From Bicyclus anynana (taxonomy: Eukaryota > Arthropoda > Insecta > Lepidoptera > Nymphalidae): a DNA stretch of 64,000 nucleotides. How positions within the stretch are numbered: the stretch's first letter is position 1; every line of letters starts with the position of its first letter. The stretch spans positions 14,354,501 to 14,418,500 of the forward strand of contig NC_069086.1 in NCBI RefSeq assembly GCF_947172395.1, read 5' to 3'. Both the position numbers and the translations under genes were made by a program. The notes beneath the pieces were generated by a model. It searched no databases and was not told the origin of the DNA. It saw only the letters and a program-made list of their open reading frames with translations. Below are positions 10,907 through 21,262 of this stretch, in pieces.

Positions 10907-13749
10907 ATGGTAAGTTATCTTACACCTTGTTGCAATTGTCATTCTATCTAATATAGGTAAGTAAAATTACGCCGAAATAACATAAAATTTGGATCATGTT
11001 TTATGCAGAAACCTTTGATGCTGCAAGGGCACGAGCGTGCCATAACCCAAATCAAGTATAATCGGGAAGGAGACCTACTATTTTCCGTGGCGAAGGACTC
11101 TAAGCCCAATGTGTGGTGGTCACTAAATGGAGAACGCCTAGGCACTTTCAACGGGCATGGTGGTGTGGTTTGGTGTCTAGATGTCGACTGGGAAACCATT
11201 CATCTTATCACTGGCGGTGGTGACAGTTCTTGCAGGTACATATTTGAAATATTTTATAGAAGTTTAGTGCAATAGCTTCTTAACCATTGTCTGAGTTCGC
11301 TGATAAAAACGGAGTAATTAAATGTGAGTAAACTGCTCAAGATCGAGCGATCACGCCGATAAATATGCTGCACTCCCCTCATAATAAAAATGTTACCATG
11401 ACTCCTCAACACATAGATTTGCAAATAAAATGTCTTGTCTTGTGTGTGAGAGAATATGATTTTTTTCTTTCTAATATATTGTGTAGGAAATAAACTTATT
11501 CATATTTTTTAAACATGACTAATAATCCTGTTCCACTTTAACTATACGGAGTAGACTGCTTTAGGAGTGTGTATTTCTAGTAAACAACCAGTCATTTCAA
11601 ATATGTTCGTTTTAGTGTAATTGAGTGAACTGAAACTGCTAAATCTACTTAACCAGAACTACTGTTTTAATCTGTTTCCATGTAGCAGCCTTAAATCATA
11701 TAATTTTTAAGCTAAAAACAATTTTCATACAAATATAGGTTGAAGCGGCAGTTGCACTAAAATCTTTAAAAGATTTTGTGTTACAATCGCCATCTTTTCA
11801 CAAACAAAGATTACAGTATTTTACTGTAGTATATGGCAACAGTTCAGAGGCTGGGATCAAACTGCTGCCTCTCTGTGATGAGTTATGGCCCTTTACCATT
11901 TAGATATTAAGGTGTAAACGATGACTTTAGTGTGTTCATAATTGCTTGATGTACAATAACAAATATATTACATTATTGTAGATTATGGGATTTGGAGACA
12001 GGTAAAAACATTGCCACAATCAAGACAAACTCTTCAGTGAGAACATGTAACTTCAGTTTTAGTGCCTACCAAGGGGCTTACACTACTGACAAGGCTATGG
12101 GACATCCTTGCGAGGTGAGACTATAAATTTTAGTAAAAACATCTTTACAATAAACTAATAATAAACTAATAATAAACTAATAACTTCTATTTTGCTATTT
12201 CCTGCATAAACTTTGTGGTAAATATAATCAACTTTTAACTGACTTCCAAAACAGATGAGGTTCTACATTTCGCTATATGTATGTCCAGTGATATTTCCAT
12301 AATTTGTAGACAAATTTAGAAAATCCTTTTTTTAAATACACATTTGACTCCTATATTGGAGAATCTTTAAAAAAATGTTGTGGAGAATTGCATTGTCAAC
12401 CAGTAGCGGCAGACCTAAAATGCACTCTCTTTTCTCACATCACAATTAAACAGCAATACATCAGTTTTGGCCAATATTTCAGATATGTTTTTTTATTTTT
12501 ACAAGATATGTCATGGTAATTTTGTTATTTTAGGCCTATGCCCTGTATTTTTAGGTAAAATTATATAGGTTATACATTTCTGGATACTCCTAGCACTATT
12601 TAATTGATGGTCAGTTGTAAGCACTGCTTTTGGTTCTGGTGGGCAAATAATAACTTAATTATATTAAATTTTATGATATAGCATCTTTTAATGACTGTTT
12701 TTTTAGTAAATATTGTAGACTAGCACTAAAGCTGGTAGACTACTTACTATAAATAATAGCCTTTTCTAATAGCTTTCTTATGCTCACAGGTGTTCATAAT
12801 AGATACAAGGACAATTGATGACTCCTTATCATCTCAAGCACCAATATTAAAATGGGAAATTACAGACTCAAAAGTTACATCAATGCTGTGGGGAACCCTG
12901 GATGAGACCATCATCACTGGTCACGAAGCTGGTGATTTGATCCAATGGGATTTACGAGTATGTTTTTTTTTTAACTTTATTAGTTTCATAATTTTAATTT
13001 TCACTTTAGAAAGCCATAAATTAAATCTGTAATTATTGTATCTCTGGTGCACTGGTATGTCTGTGTGTGGATTAATGCATCTTTAAATATCTTTAAAAAA
13101 TTTATAGAGAATCATCATCATTGTTAACCCATATTCGGCTCACTGCTGAGCACAAATCTCCTCTCGTATGAGAGGCCTTAGTCCACCACGCTGGCCCATA
13201 TCCCAATTTGTAGAAAATACTCACTATAAATTTTCTTGACATATTTTCAGACGTCATTTTACTATAACATACCTAAACAATTGTTTACAGACTGGCAAAA
13301 AACTGCATTCAATCAAAGAGCATACACATCAGATCAACGATATGCAGCTATCTCGTGACGGCACCATGTTCATAACAGCATCCAAGGATCAAACTGCCAA
13401 ACTATTTGACACTAGCTCCCTTGAGCTGCTCAAGGAATACAAAACTGAACGTCCAGTTAACTCTGCAGCCCTCAGTCCCATTTTAGACCATGTGGTACTC
13501 GGTGGTGGTCAAGACGCCATGGAAGTAACCACAACGTCAACAAGACAAGGAAAGTTTGATGCCCGTTTCTTCCATCTTGTCTTTGAAGAAGAATTTGGTC
13601 GTGTCAAGGGTCACTTTGGACCCATCAACAGTTTGTCATTCCATCCTGATGGCAAGAGTTTTGCATCGGGCGGTGAAGATGGTTATGTGCGGGTGCAGAG
13701 TTTTGATCAGTCCTACTTTGATTACACTTTCGATTACAATAGAGACTAA
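10907..13749 (+). CDS. eIF3i: Eukaryotic translation initiation factor 3 subunit I (eIF3i / TRIP-1)
   Basis: WD40 propeller subunit of the cytoplasmic eIF3 complex, which promotes 43S pre-initiation complex assembly and mRNA recruitment. Five coding exons: 10907-10909 (ATG only, donor GTAAGT), 11009-11235, 11982-12114, 12790-12957 and 13291-13749 (TAA stop). Phases agree and the total is 990 nt, giving 329 aa against about 325 in other animals. The product begins MKPLMLQGHERAITQIKYNR, the near-invariant eIF3i start, followed by VNVW-like NVWW, SCRLWDLETGK, MGHPCE, ITGHEAGDL, QLSRDGTMFITASKDQTAKL, RPVNSAALSP, VVLGGGQDAMEVTTTSTRQG, EEEFGRVKGHFGPINS and GGEDGYVR, together making the seven blades. 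An AATAAA signal is at 13870-13875. The next gene (PP6) converges from the other strand. Exon 2 has its own in-frame ATG one codon earlier via the intron, but the splice junction gives the conserved MKPL start. Identity is firm. Confidence 0.96.
12235..12350 (+). repeat. ACCGACTTCC-family dispersed repeat in eIF3i intron 3
   Basis: Diverged copy starting near AACTGACTTCCAAAACAGAT and GAGGTTCTACATTTCGCTAT, with ATGTATGTCCAGTGATA as in the longer copy at 50157-50400. Non-coding. Confidence 0.55.
13113..13206 (-). mobile_element. 3' fragment of tRNA-derived SINE in eIF3i intron 4
   Basis: Contains CCATATTCGGCTCACTGCTG, a GAGAGGCCTTAGTCCACCAC segment and CGCTGGCCCA, matching the tail half of the full SINE at 33571-33900 in the same orientation. 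The promoter (A/B box) end is missing, as expected for a 5'-truncated insertion. Confidence 0.75.
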
Positions 13750-13984
13750 AACAATAATTTAGCTGAAATTATAAAGTATTGATGAACACAATTTTTTACT
13801 TGTGAATTGTGGAGATTGTTTTGGGTTACTCAAAAAATAAGAGATTTATACCTCATTGTAACTTTCACAAATAAAACATTTTCTTTAAAGTGTTTTGATT
13901 TTATTATTTTATGAGGTAGATTTCCGATTATGTTATGAGGTCAATAAATATCTTTTTAAAAAATTAAACCTACTTCAAAATCAC

Positions 13985-14250
13985 AAAAACTGCCAATGAC
14001 GTTGTTTTTAGTGTGTCCTAGCATAGTAGATAGCGCCACAGTACGGGAAATTTCGTTATTTTCATTTTAACACAAAACTACTAAACCGATTTTCGTGAAC
14101 ATTAAATGAGACCAATCCGGAAGTATACTTTTTCAAACAAAAAAGAATTTTCAAAATCGGTTAAAAAATTACGAAGTTTTGAGGTATCTAACAAAAAAGA
14201 ACATACGCGTCGAATTGAGAACCTCCTCCTTTTTTGAAGTTGGTTATAAA
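13985..14250 (-). repeat. ACCGACTTC-family dispersed repeat, long minus-strand copy
   Basis: Read on the minus strand it begins TAACCAACTTCAAAAAAGGA, GGAGGTTCTCAATTCGACGC, runs through ACCGATTTTGAAAATTCTTT and ends near ACTGTGGCGCTATCTACTAT. It lies between the convergent 3' ends of eIF3i and the PP6 gene. Confidence 0.65.
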
Positions 14251-14439
14251 TATTGAGTTTTTTTTCTAAGAAAATCACATTAGCACCGATGGGAAGTTGG
14301 AGATGTACACACCATACCTAGGAGTGTACCTTATGCAATTTGCGCTGATTTTTATTATCGTGTATTATTGATTGTTACATAGACAAACATCACTTTAAGT
14401 CAGCCATCCTATATTAGAACAGTATGGTGGGTTCCAATC

Positions 14440-14745
14440 ATCTCTCTTTTTTTCCATTACAATCCCACCTTTAGATCATAAGTCATGATCTAAGATGGAA
14501 GCGGGCTAACTTGTTAGGAGGATGAAAATCTACACCCTTTTCGTTTTCTACACATCGTACCGGTTCGCTAAATCGGTTGCCGGTAAAGTGGTAACTAGCC
14601 ACGGCAGAAGCCTCCCACCAGCCAGACCTGGACCTATTAAGAAAACCTCAATCGGCCCAGCCAGCGATCGAAACCAAGCGACCTCCATCTTGTAAATCTA
14701 CCTCTACCTCACGGAGGCTGTCAATAAGCGCCACTCCAATAAAGA
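14440..14745 (+). repeat. Dispersed repeat, GATGGAAGCGGGCTAAC family, diverged copy
   Basis: Shares AAGATGGAAGCGGGCTAACT, TTGTTAGGAGGATGAAAATC, a CGGTAAAGTGGTAACTAGCC segment and GAAGCCTCCCACCAGCCAGA with the clean copies at 19790-20025 and 54786-55010. Another relative in reverse is at 16081-16300. Non-coding, dispersed, probably a non-autonomous element. Confidence 0.65.
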
Positions 14746-15059
14746 GGCCTTGCACTGTTGTGTGCCATTTAATGATTATTTTATAACTAGGCTTTTCAGT
14801 AGCGTGCAAAAGTTAATTTGACTGGGACTATTCCTACAAATGATACTAAACGAAAGATCCCTTCGCCAATAATGATTTTTTAATTAATTAGTCCTCAGGG
14901 TAGGCAATGCATTCTTGCGTGTATCAAGTGCAAGCCACTGTTGTTCACTAACAATAGCAAAGGATAGAAAAATAAAATATTGTCTATATGTAACAATTTA
15001 CTATACAAAATTCTGGTATACATAATTATTTGGAATATTTATTTTACAATAAGCTTAAA

Positions 15060-18000
15060 TTATAGAAAATATGGTGTTGTATGCTGAGGCGGTACTTCTC
15101 TTTCACTATCAGGCACGGCTTGAAAGATCTTTGCGTTTCTGTCATTTACTGTCTTGAACTCCAATATTGAAGCCACATTACCACATCGGTAGCAATAATT
15201 TGGAGCTGACCACACTGTGACTAATCGCTTATCAAACATGTATTTGTAACCTGAAAAAACTCTTGATTTTAAAATGCATATAATTAATGAAAATTTATGT
15301 TTGCAATTTAGTATTTTATTAGTAAGAATTTTGTTAAAACATCCTCAATTATTAAAACCTATAAGTTGAATCTATAGACATTGGAAGGACAGCAAGATTA
15401 TCATGAGGTTTTCGCATATATAGACAAAATGGACCAACTTTGGTTTGTTTTATTGAAATATGGGTGACCATATTATTTTATAGGGATCAGTTTAAGTTCT
15501 TTTGGCTGTGTTGGTCGGTAGGTAAGGAAAAACGGTATAAAAACAGAGTTCCACGCAGACGAAGTTGCGATCATTAGTAATATAATAAGTGTTAGTGTAG
15601 TCTAAGTCATTTGTGAAGATATAATTTATTAGCGGACGCCCGCGACTACGTACGCGTGATATTGGCTTTTTACAAATCCCACAGGAACCACAGATTTTTG
15701 TAAGATAAAACCAGCCTTTTCCAAGGTCCAATTTATCTCTACACCAAATTTCATTCAAATCGGTTCAGTGGTTTAGCTGTGAAAAGGTAGACACTTTCAC
15801 ATTTATAATATTAAGTACTTGAGTAGTAGAAGTATAAATTGTATAGTAGCTATCTCAGTAAATAATGTAAACATACCTTCATTTACAAGTTGATGCGCTC
15901 TACATATTAAATTCAAATCATTGTAATTCATAAAAAGCTCTGTGACATAGCCGCCAAATAGCCAACCAGCTCCTCTGGGGCTAACAGACCTAGGAGTAAA
16001 AAAATAAATTAAAATATTTATATTATAGATTTACTTGCCCATCAACCTTAACTATCATAAAAAAGAAGCATTCATTTATTGCATTTATTCATTCTTGACG
16101 CCTCCCCTGCTGGGCTGATTGAGGATTTCTTAATTGATACAGGTCTGGCTTCAGCCGTGGCTAGTTACCACCCACTGGCCACCGCCAAGCTATTTAGCAT
16201 TCCGGTATGACACCGTGTAGATAACCCGCTTCCATGTTAGGTTGCATCAGCACTTACCATCAGGTGAGATTGTCAAGGGCTAACTTGTAAAGAATAAAAA
16301 AAAAGAATAAACTAGCAGATGCTGCAAGGTTTCACCCGCGTAGTTCCCGTTCCCGTAGGATTATAATAATAATAATAAGCTTTATTTTTCCCATTTAGAT
16401 AGTACTTAACAATATCTTAAAACTATTCTAAATTCTAACTAATCTATATATTTATCTAAATAATTAATTTATGTACTAGTTATTAATGGGCCCCTTCGGG
16501 TATAAGCCTCCTCCATCTTTTTCCATTTGTCCCTTTCTTTTGTGAGTTCCATCCAACCTTGGCCAGCCACTGCGGTAATGTCGTCCACCCACATTCCTAT
16601 AGGCCTTCCTACCTTCCTTTTACCAAGTGGACCTTTCCAGTAGGTAATTTTCTTAGTCCACCGTTTGTCCTTTAGCCTGCCAAGGTGGCCTGCCCATCTC
16701 CACTTAAGTCTTTGTGCATGGTCCAGAGCATCTGTGAGATTAGTTTTATTCCTAATAATCATACTGTTTATTTTGTCAGCTTTTTTTAGTTTCAAGATGC
16801 TCCTTTCCATTGCACGTTGTGTGGTGATGAGTTTATGCCTCGAACTTGTGTTGTAGACCCATGTTTGGCAGGCGTAGGTTAGGGAAGGTAGAATAGTTGT
16901 CTCCATTACAACCCTTTTTAAGTTAACAGTGTAATTTCCCTTGAAAATTTCTTTATGAGCCCAGAACTTTTTCCATGCTATATTTGCTCTTCTTTCCACC
17001 TCTGCTTTATTGTTGTCCTTGTTAAAAGAAATTTCCCCGTAGGATTACGGGGATAAAATATATACATCCTATAGCATTTGTGGATAGTGTAGCTTCCCAA
17101 TAGTGGAACAATTTTAAAAATCGGTTCAGTAATTTCGGAGCCTATCCAATGCAAATAAACAAACAATCAAATCTTTCTTCTTTATAATATAATATTAGTA
17201 TCGATAACAACATGTGAGAAAAATTGTTTCGGTTGATTATTTTACCTTTCTACCAACAATACCTTAAAGCAGCTAACTTGTTTTTTTTTTTTAATTTTAT
17301 GCAATATTACTGCATCATGAAAATAATAAAGTACAATGGAAAATATGACATTTGCCCAAAAGTAAAAAACTTACCATAACTTGACATCTGCAGGGTCTGA
17401 CCACAGCAAGTCACAAAAGGCACCTTTGTGAGGTATTTGCTGATTTCTGTCAATACATCGGATCTGATCTAACATTGAAATTTCTGGAGATAGACCTCCA
17501 TGGACACACAATACTGTTTCGTCAATTAACTGTAAAATTAAAGTTATATAAAAAGTTTATTTTTATGAGTGACTAGCTGACGCTGCACGGTTTTACCCGC
17601 ATGGTTCCCGTTCTGTTAGTTAGGAAAACGGGGATAATATATAGCCTATAGCCTTCTTCGATAAATGGGCTATCTAACACGTAAAGAATTTTTCAAATTG
17701 GACCAGTAGTTCCTGAGATTAGCTTGTTCAATCAAACAAACAAACTCTTCAGCTTTTTAAATATTAACAAAAGTGTATATTGTAAAATTAAGTCAAGTCA
17801 ATATACATATACAAATGTAATTAATAAACTGAATTTTACTGTGAGCTACAAATTACAATGTGTCAAATTGGTCGCTTTATTTATAAGAGATTTTATTGCC
17901 CATACAAGTGGCCTATATCCAGCAATGGAGGTCTGAATATGAAATGTGTTTTAGGCTACAGCATTTTAATACTTACAGCTGCCACTGCAAGCAAGTCAAA

Positions 18001-20419
18001 AACTCTGCAGCAATCCTTCCATGCGTTTGCATTGCCATACTTGTTCAGACACTCATCATAAAAGCCATAAACCTTTGTTATTTGACATGTTTCATGATTC
18101 CCTCTAAGCAGAACTATCCTGAAATGTTAAAGTAAATAAATTTTAAAATATCACAATAAATAATTACTAAATTAATCCATCAGTTTATAACTTGACCAAA
18201 TTAATGATTATGATTTAAAATATGCATAGATAAATAATCACACCACCATACTAGCATGTTGCATAAAACACACTTTTTATAAATGCAAATTTTTCATTAA
18301 GCAGAAAACAGTGATTGGTTCAACAACCACTTGTCAATAGCTACATAAAACCCTTTAAAATATCAATAGACCTTGCAATGAATGTTCCTCATAATAACAG
18401 GCACAGTGTATTGTAGTGACATGTAAAACATTTAATAAGAATAAATTGTTAAAACTTAGTACTATTATAGGCTCTAGTGATTAAATATATAAAATAAAAA
18501 TATATAAAATTATTATTTTATATATTTTTATTTTAAATTATTATTAAATATATAAAGCCACTATATATAATGTCGAACAAAGGTCACAACACTTGTCAGG
18601 ATAACTTAATTAACAAATCAAACTGTAACCAAAATAAGACCAATAGCAGAGAATGACCTTGAGTGGAGTCACACACTTGTGAACGACGTGTGTAGGGTTA
18701 AAGGATCCTTTGCCGCCTGTCCCAAGTAACCCATAAAGAATTACACAACAAGAGCTATGGACGGCTCGAATACCACAAGCACACTGAAGCCAACACAAGA
18801 TCAAGCAACGTCATATCTGTCACAGACTACTATTTCCTACACTATTTGTTAACAATATGTAAATTTAAAAGCGGTCAACACGGCGATTACATTACTGAAA
18901 TGCTCAATATATGGCATATGCATATATATTAAGCATATGCTCCATATATGGACCATACGGACCACATCGTTGTGTGCATCCAACTAAAAGCCTTGATTTG
19001 TTGAAACAGTACATTTGAACCCATCACCAGGCTATAAGAATGTGTCACTGTCAGGCTAGAAATGGTAAATTTTGCAGCTGCATCAAAAGCTTAATGTTTT
19101 TGACTATTATGTCACTATAGATTTGGACATAAGATCTGCTTTTAAACAACACTTTCAAAATCAATACATGTGCTCTGTTTACCAACAAACAAGTGAGGGT
19201 TAATATATTTTTAATAACATTTTGTTAAAAAACAATACATAAAGTTATGAAATAACGTGCATTTTCTACCTTCATTTTTAATTTTTTTGTAAGTAAACGC
19301 TACACAGCACACATTGAGTATGCACATTAATATAGAATAAATGTTAAATTTCAGCACAGCACAGCACAAATAGTAATTATTTTCTCAAACCTATAAGACA
19401 ATATCAAAATCACTTACCTATCAGGGTACCGTGCTTTTAGTGCCATAAGCAGGGTAAGTGTTTCAAGACTATAGTACCCTCTGTCTACATAATCTCCCAT
19501 AAATATATATTGAGTATCAGGAACCTGACCGCCTATATGAAACAGTTCCTCTAAGTCATAAAACTGAAAAGAACATTCAATATTCAAAATTCATTTATTT
19601 CAAGTAGGCTCAGTTTACAAGAACTTTTAATATGTCAGTTGACTATTTGTAAAGATTCTGCACTGATTTGGTACGCAGGTTCTGTTGAGAAGAAACCGGC
19701 AAGAAACTCAACAGTTGCTCTTTTAAAAAAAATTCATACAGTGTTATAATTTACAATTGATGACAACTTTACAGTTTTACTTCCTGTTTTTTTTTTTTTT
19801 TATTCTTTACAAGTTTAGCCCTTGACTACAATCTCACCTGATGGTAAGTGATGATGCAGTCTAAGATGGAAGCGGGCTAACTTGTTAGGAGGAGGATGAA
19901 AATCCACACTCCTTTCGGTTTCTACATGGCATCGTACCGGAACGCTAAATCGCTTGGCGGTACGTCTTTGCCGGTAGGGTGGCAACTAGCCACGGCCGAA
20001 GCCTCCCACCAGCCAAAAGATGGAAGCTAGAAGAATTAACTATCAATTTATCCTTTATTGACATCATACAAAGTAGTATAATATTCTCTTTTTACAAAAT
20101 TGAGTAATATTTATCTGCTTATTTCATAGAATACCTTTTTCAATGTAGTAAGAAGAGAGTATTTGTCTCTAAACTAAAGTATTTTAAAACAATTAGGTAG
20201 GTACTAGAATGACCATGAACATTTATGATAATTAACAAAAATCCTTTATACCTGGCCATGAATGTCTCCGCACACAGTTACAGGTGTCTGCACCGGTTGT
20301 ACATTCGGCTCCTCCAATAACAGATCGCAAACGATATTACAAAGCTCCCGAAGATCGTCTTCGGGTAGATATTTACATCTCTTTGCGATTTCAATCCATT
20401 TATCAACATCGCCCATCAT
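15060..20419 (-). CDS. Ppp6c (PpV): Serine/threonine protein phosphatase 6 catalytic subunit
   Basis: Dinuclear-metal PPP-family phosphatase; PP6 acts in the cytosol and nucleus with SAPS and ankyrin subunits in mitosis, DNA-damage and NF-kB-type signalling. Six coding exons in transcript order: 20252-20419, 19418-19563, 17977-18118, 17375-17529, 15877-15989 and 15060-15250. All have GT-AG borders and matching phases, total 915 nt, 304 aa (human 305). Visible catalytic motifs: GDIHGQ 51-56, GDYVDRG 79-85, GNHE 111-114, HGG 162-164, RAH 234-236, SAPNYCYRCGN from 256. The N-terminus (DKWIEIAKRCKYLPE, then LLLEEPNVQPV) and the tail TTPYFL identify PP6 rather than PP2A or PP4, whose tails end DYFL or VDYFL. 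Two adjacent ATGs begin the frame; the upstream one is used here. A reverse AATAAA at 15038-15043 lies 17 nt past the stop. Introns 3 and 5 hold repeats, including a nested LINE. Confidence 0.96.
16081..16300 (-). repeat. Dispersed repeat, GATGGAAGCGGGCTAAC family, reverse copy
   Basis: Reverse-strand copy in the last PP6 intron, diverged, recognisable by TGGCTAGTTACCACCC, TTAGCATTCCGGTATGACAC, ACCCGCTTCCATGTTAGG and CTTACCATCAGGTGAGATTG. Confidence 0.65.
16315..17180 (-). repeat. GCGGGTGAAA-family repeat split by a LINE insertion
   Basis: The left part (GCTGCAAGGTTTCACCCGCG to CCCGTAGGATTA) ends at 16363 and the right part resumes at 17036 with the same CCCGTAGGATTA, then ACGGGGATAAAATATATACA and AATTTCGGAGCC. 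The reading is continuous once the intervening LINE and one 12-bp copy are removed. Members elsewhere are at 915-1112 and 17572-17765. Confidence 0.8.
16364..17035 (-). mobile_element. 5'-truncated non-LTR retrotransposon with 12-bp target-site duplication
   Basis: Minus-strand frame 16469-16999 (176 codons) is the C-terminal end of a LINE reverse-transcriptase polyprotein: ILPSLTYACQTWVYNTSS, TTQRAMERSILKL, LKWRWAGHLGRLKDKRWTKK, KVGRPIGMWVDDI and EKMEEAY-like. The 3' end carries a TTA-type simple-sequence tail (about 16364-16378 on the plus strand). The element is flanked by CCCGTAGGATTA on both sides (16352-16363 and 17036-17047), so it inserted by target-primed reverse transcription into an older repeat. 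The frame is open over 176 codons, implying a young insertion, but the endonuclease and most of the RT domain are absent, so it is dead on arrival. Clade (RTE/CR1-like) is inference. Confidence 0.85.
17572..17765 (-). repeat. GCGGGTGAAA-family dispersed repeat in a PP6 intron
   Basis: Reverse copy: GCTGACGCTGCACGGTTTTA, CCCGCATGGTTCCCG, GCCTATAGCCTTCTTCGATA, CCAGTAGTTCCTGAGATTAG, ending at AACAAACTCTTCAG. Lies immediately upstream (genomic right) of exon 17375-17529. Confidence 0.7.
18491..18534. repeat. AT-only perfect hairpin
   Basis: AAAATAAAAATATATAAAAT at 18491-18510 faces its exact reverse complement at 18515-18534 across a 4-base loop. Simple AT composition; could be chance amplification of an AT microsatellite. 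Confidence 0.6.
19790..20025 (+). repeat. Dispersed repeat, GATGGAAGCGGGCTAAC family, well-preserved copy
   Basis: Begins with a T-run and ATTCTTTACAAGTTTAGCCC, then CTACAATCTCACCTGATGGT, GATGCAGTCTAAGATGGAAG, GGCATCGTACCGGAACGCTA and ends GAAGCCTCCCACCAGCCAAA. It closely matches 54786-55010 over its full length, so it is a defined mobile unit of about 230 bp. It lies in PP6 intron 1. Confidence 0.8.
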
Positions 20420-20668
20420 TCTGTATGAGTATTATGGTCCAGGCTATAAAATAGCTATCCTAATTTATATGAAATACGATGGAATTTTGTAAGCTCCTTG
20501 AAAAAGATACCTCATTCAGAATAAAAAGTTTTGGGCATATCGAAGTGTCACTGTCTTCCTGTCAAATTGACATTTGAAAATAATGACAGACTGACAGCCA
20601 ACCAACCGTAGACCAAAGCAACGTCCTTACCCACAGACGAAAAAATCCTTGCCGTAGACCTGTCTACG

Positions 20669-21013
20669 ACTACGACCTCAGACCAATTATAGCAGGACCT
20701 GTATCGCACTCATAGTCACGAACAAAATTGTCTGTCATTTTCTGAGGAAAACGAGCTTTGATTTGGTATATATCTTAAAAATCCGTAAAAATTCCTTTTT
20801 GTGTAATTGAATTGTGTAAAATCTTTTTTACACAATTCAATTACACAAAAAGGAATTTTTACGGAGCTCTTTAACCGACGAACACGATTACAACTATTTA
20901 ACATCGATTATATAGAGACAGTATTTAAAATCGCATTAGATCGTATACTTTGACAGAAAAGTAACGTCTAGCGAGGCAGGTCCTATACAATAATTGGTCT
21001 GAGACTACGACTA
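20669..21013. mobile_element. Foldback/MITE-like element with nested hairpin
   Basis: The outer ends are inverted repeats: TACGACCTCAGACCAATTAT followed by AGCAGGACCTG (20669-20705) against the reverse complement of the stretch from CAGGTCCTATACAATAATTG to CTGAGACTACGAC (about 20976-21013). At its centre lies a near-perfect hairpin with about 40-bp arms, 20782-20821 and 20826-20865, TCCGTAAAAATTCCTTTTTG on the left arm. It sits about 250 bp upstream of the PP6 start codon. No coding capacity. Confidence 0.7.
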
Positions 21014-21054
21014 ATTATTGATAATAATTGTCATTCGTGAATTATTATTACTAA

Positions 21055-21262
21055 CTAGCGGACGCCCGCGACTTCATCCGCGTGAAACTCGATGTAAACT
21101 TTCAACTACTCCTACCCCTTTTTCTAATATTCCGTGCAATTTTTAAATTTTTTATGTCCTATGAACCATTTCCTGACATTATCAAACACATAAAAAATCA
21201 ATAGTGAAATCGGTCCATCGTCCCATGTCCAGCCGTTCACGCGTGATGGCGTGACTACGGGT
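21055..21262 (-). repeat. Dispersed repeat ending in the CGGACGCCCGCGAC motif
   Basis: AGCGGACGCCCGCGACTTCA, GTGAAACTCGATGTAAACTT, CCTATGAACCATTTCCTGAC and CCGTTCACGCGTGATGGCGT are blocks of a dispersed non-coding lepidopteran repeat, with shorter relatives at 15633-15800, 39180-39230 and 55440-55495. Confidence 0.6.

Noticed and set aside
16469..16999. 176-codon ORF considered as a host gene
   Set aside because: Sequence is a LINE reverse-transcriptase terminus with TSD and simple-repeat tail.
20716..20904. 62-codon ORF across the hairpin upstream of PP6
   Set aside because: Encoded by the palindrome itself (both arms give mirror frames); no family.
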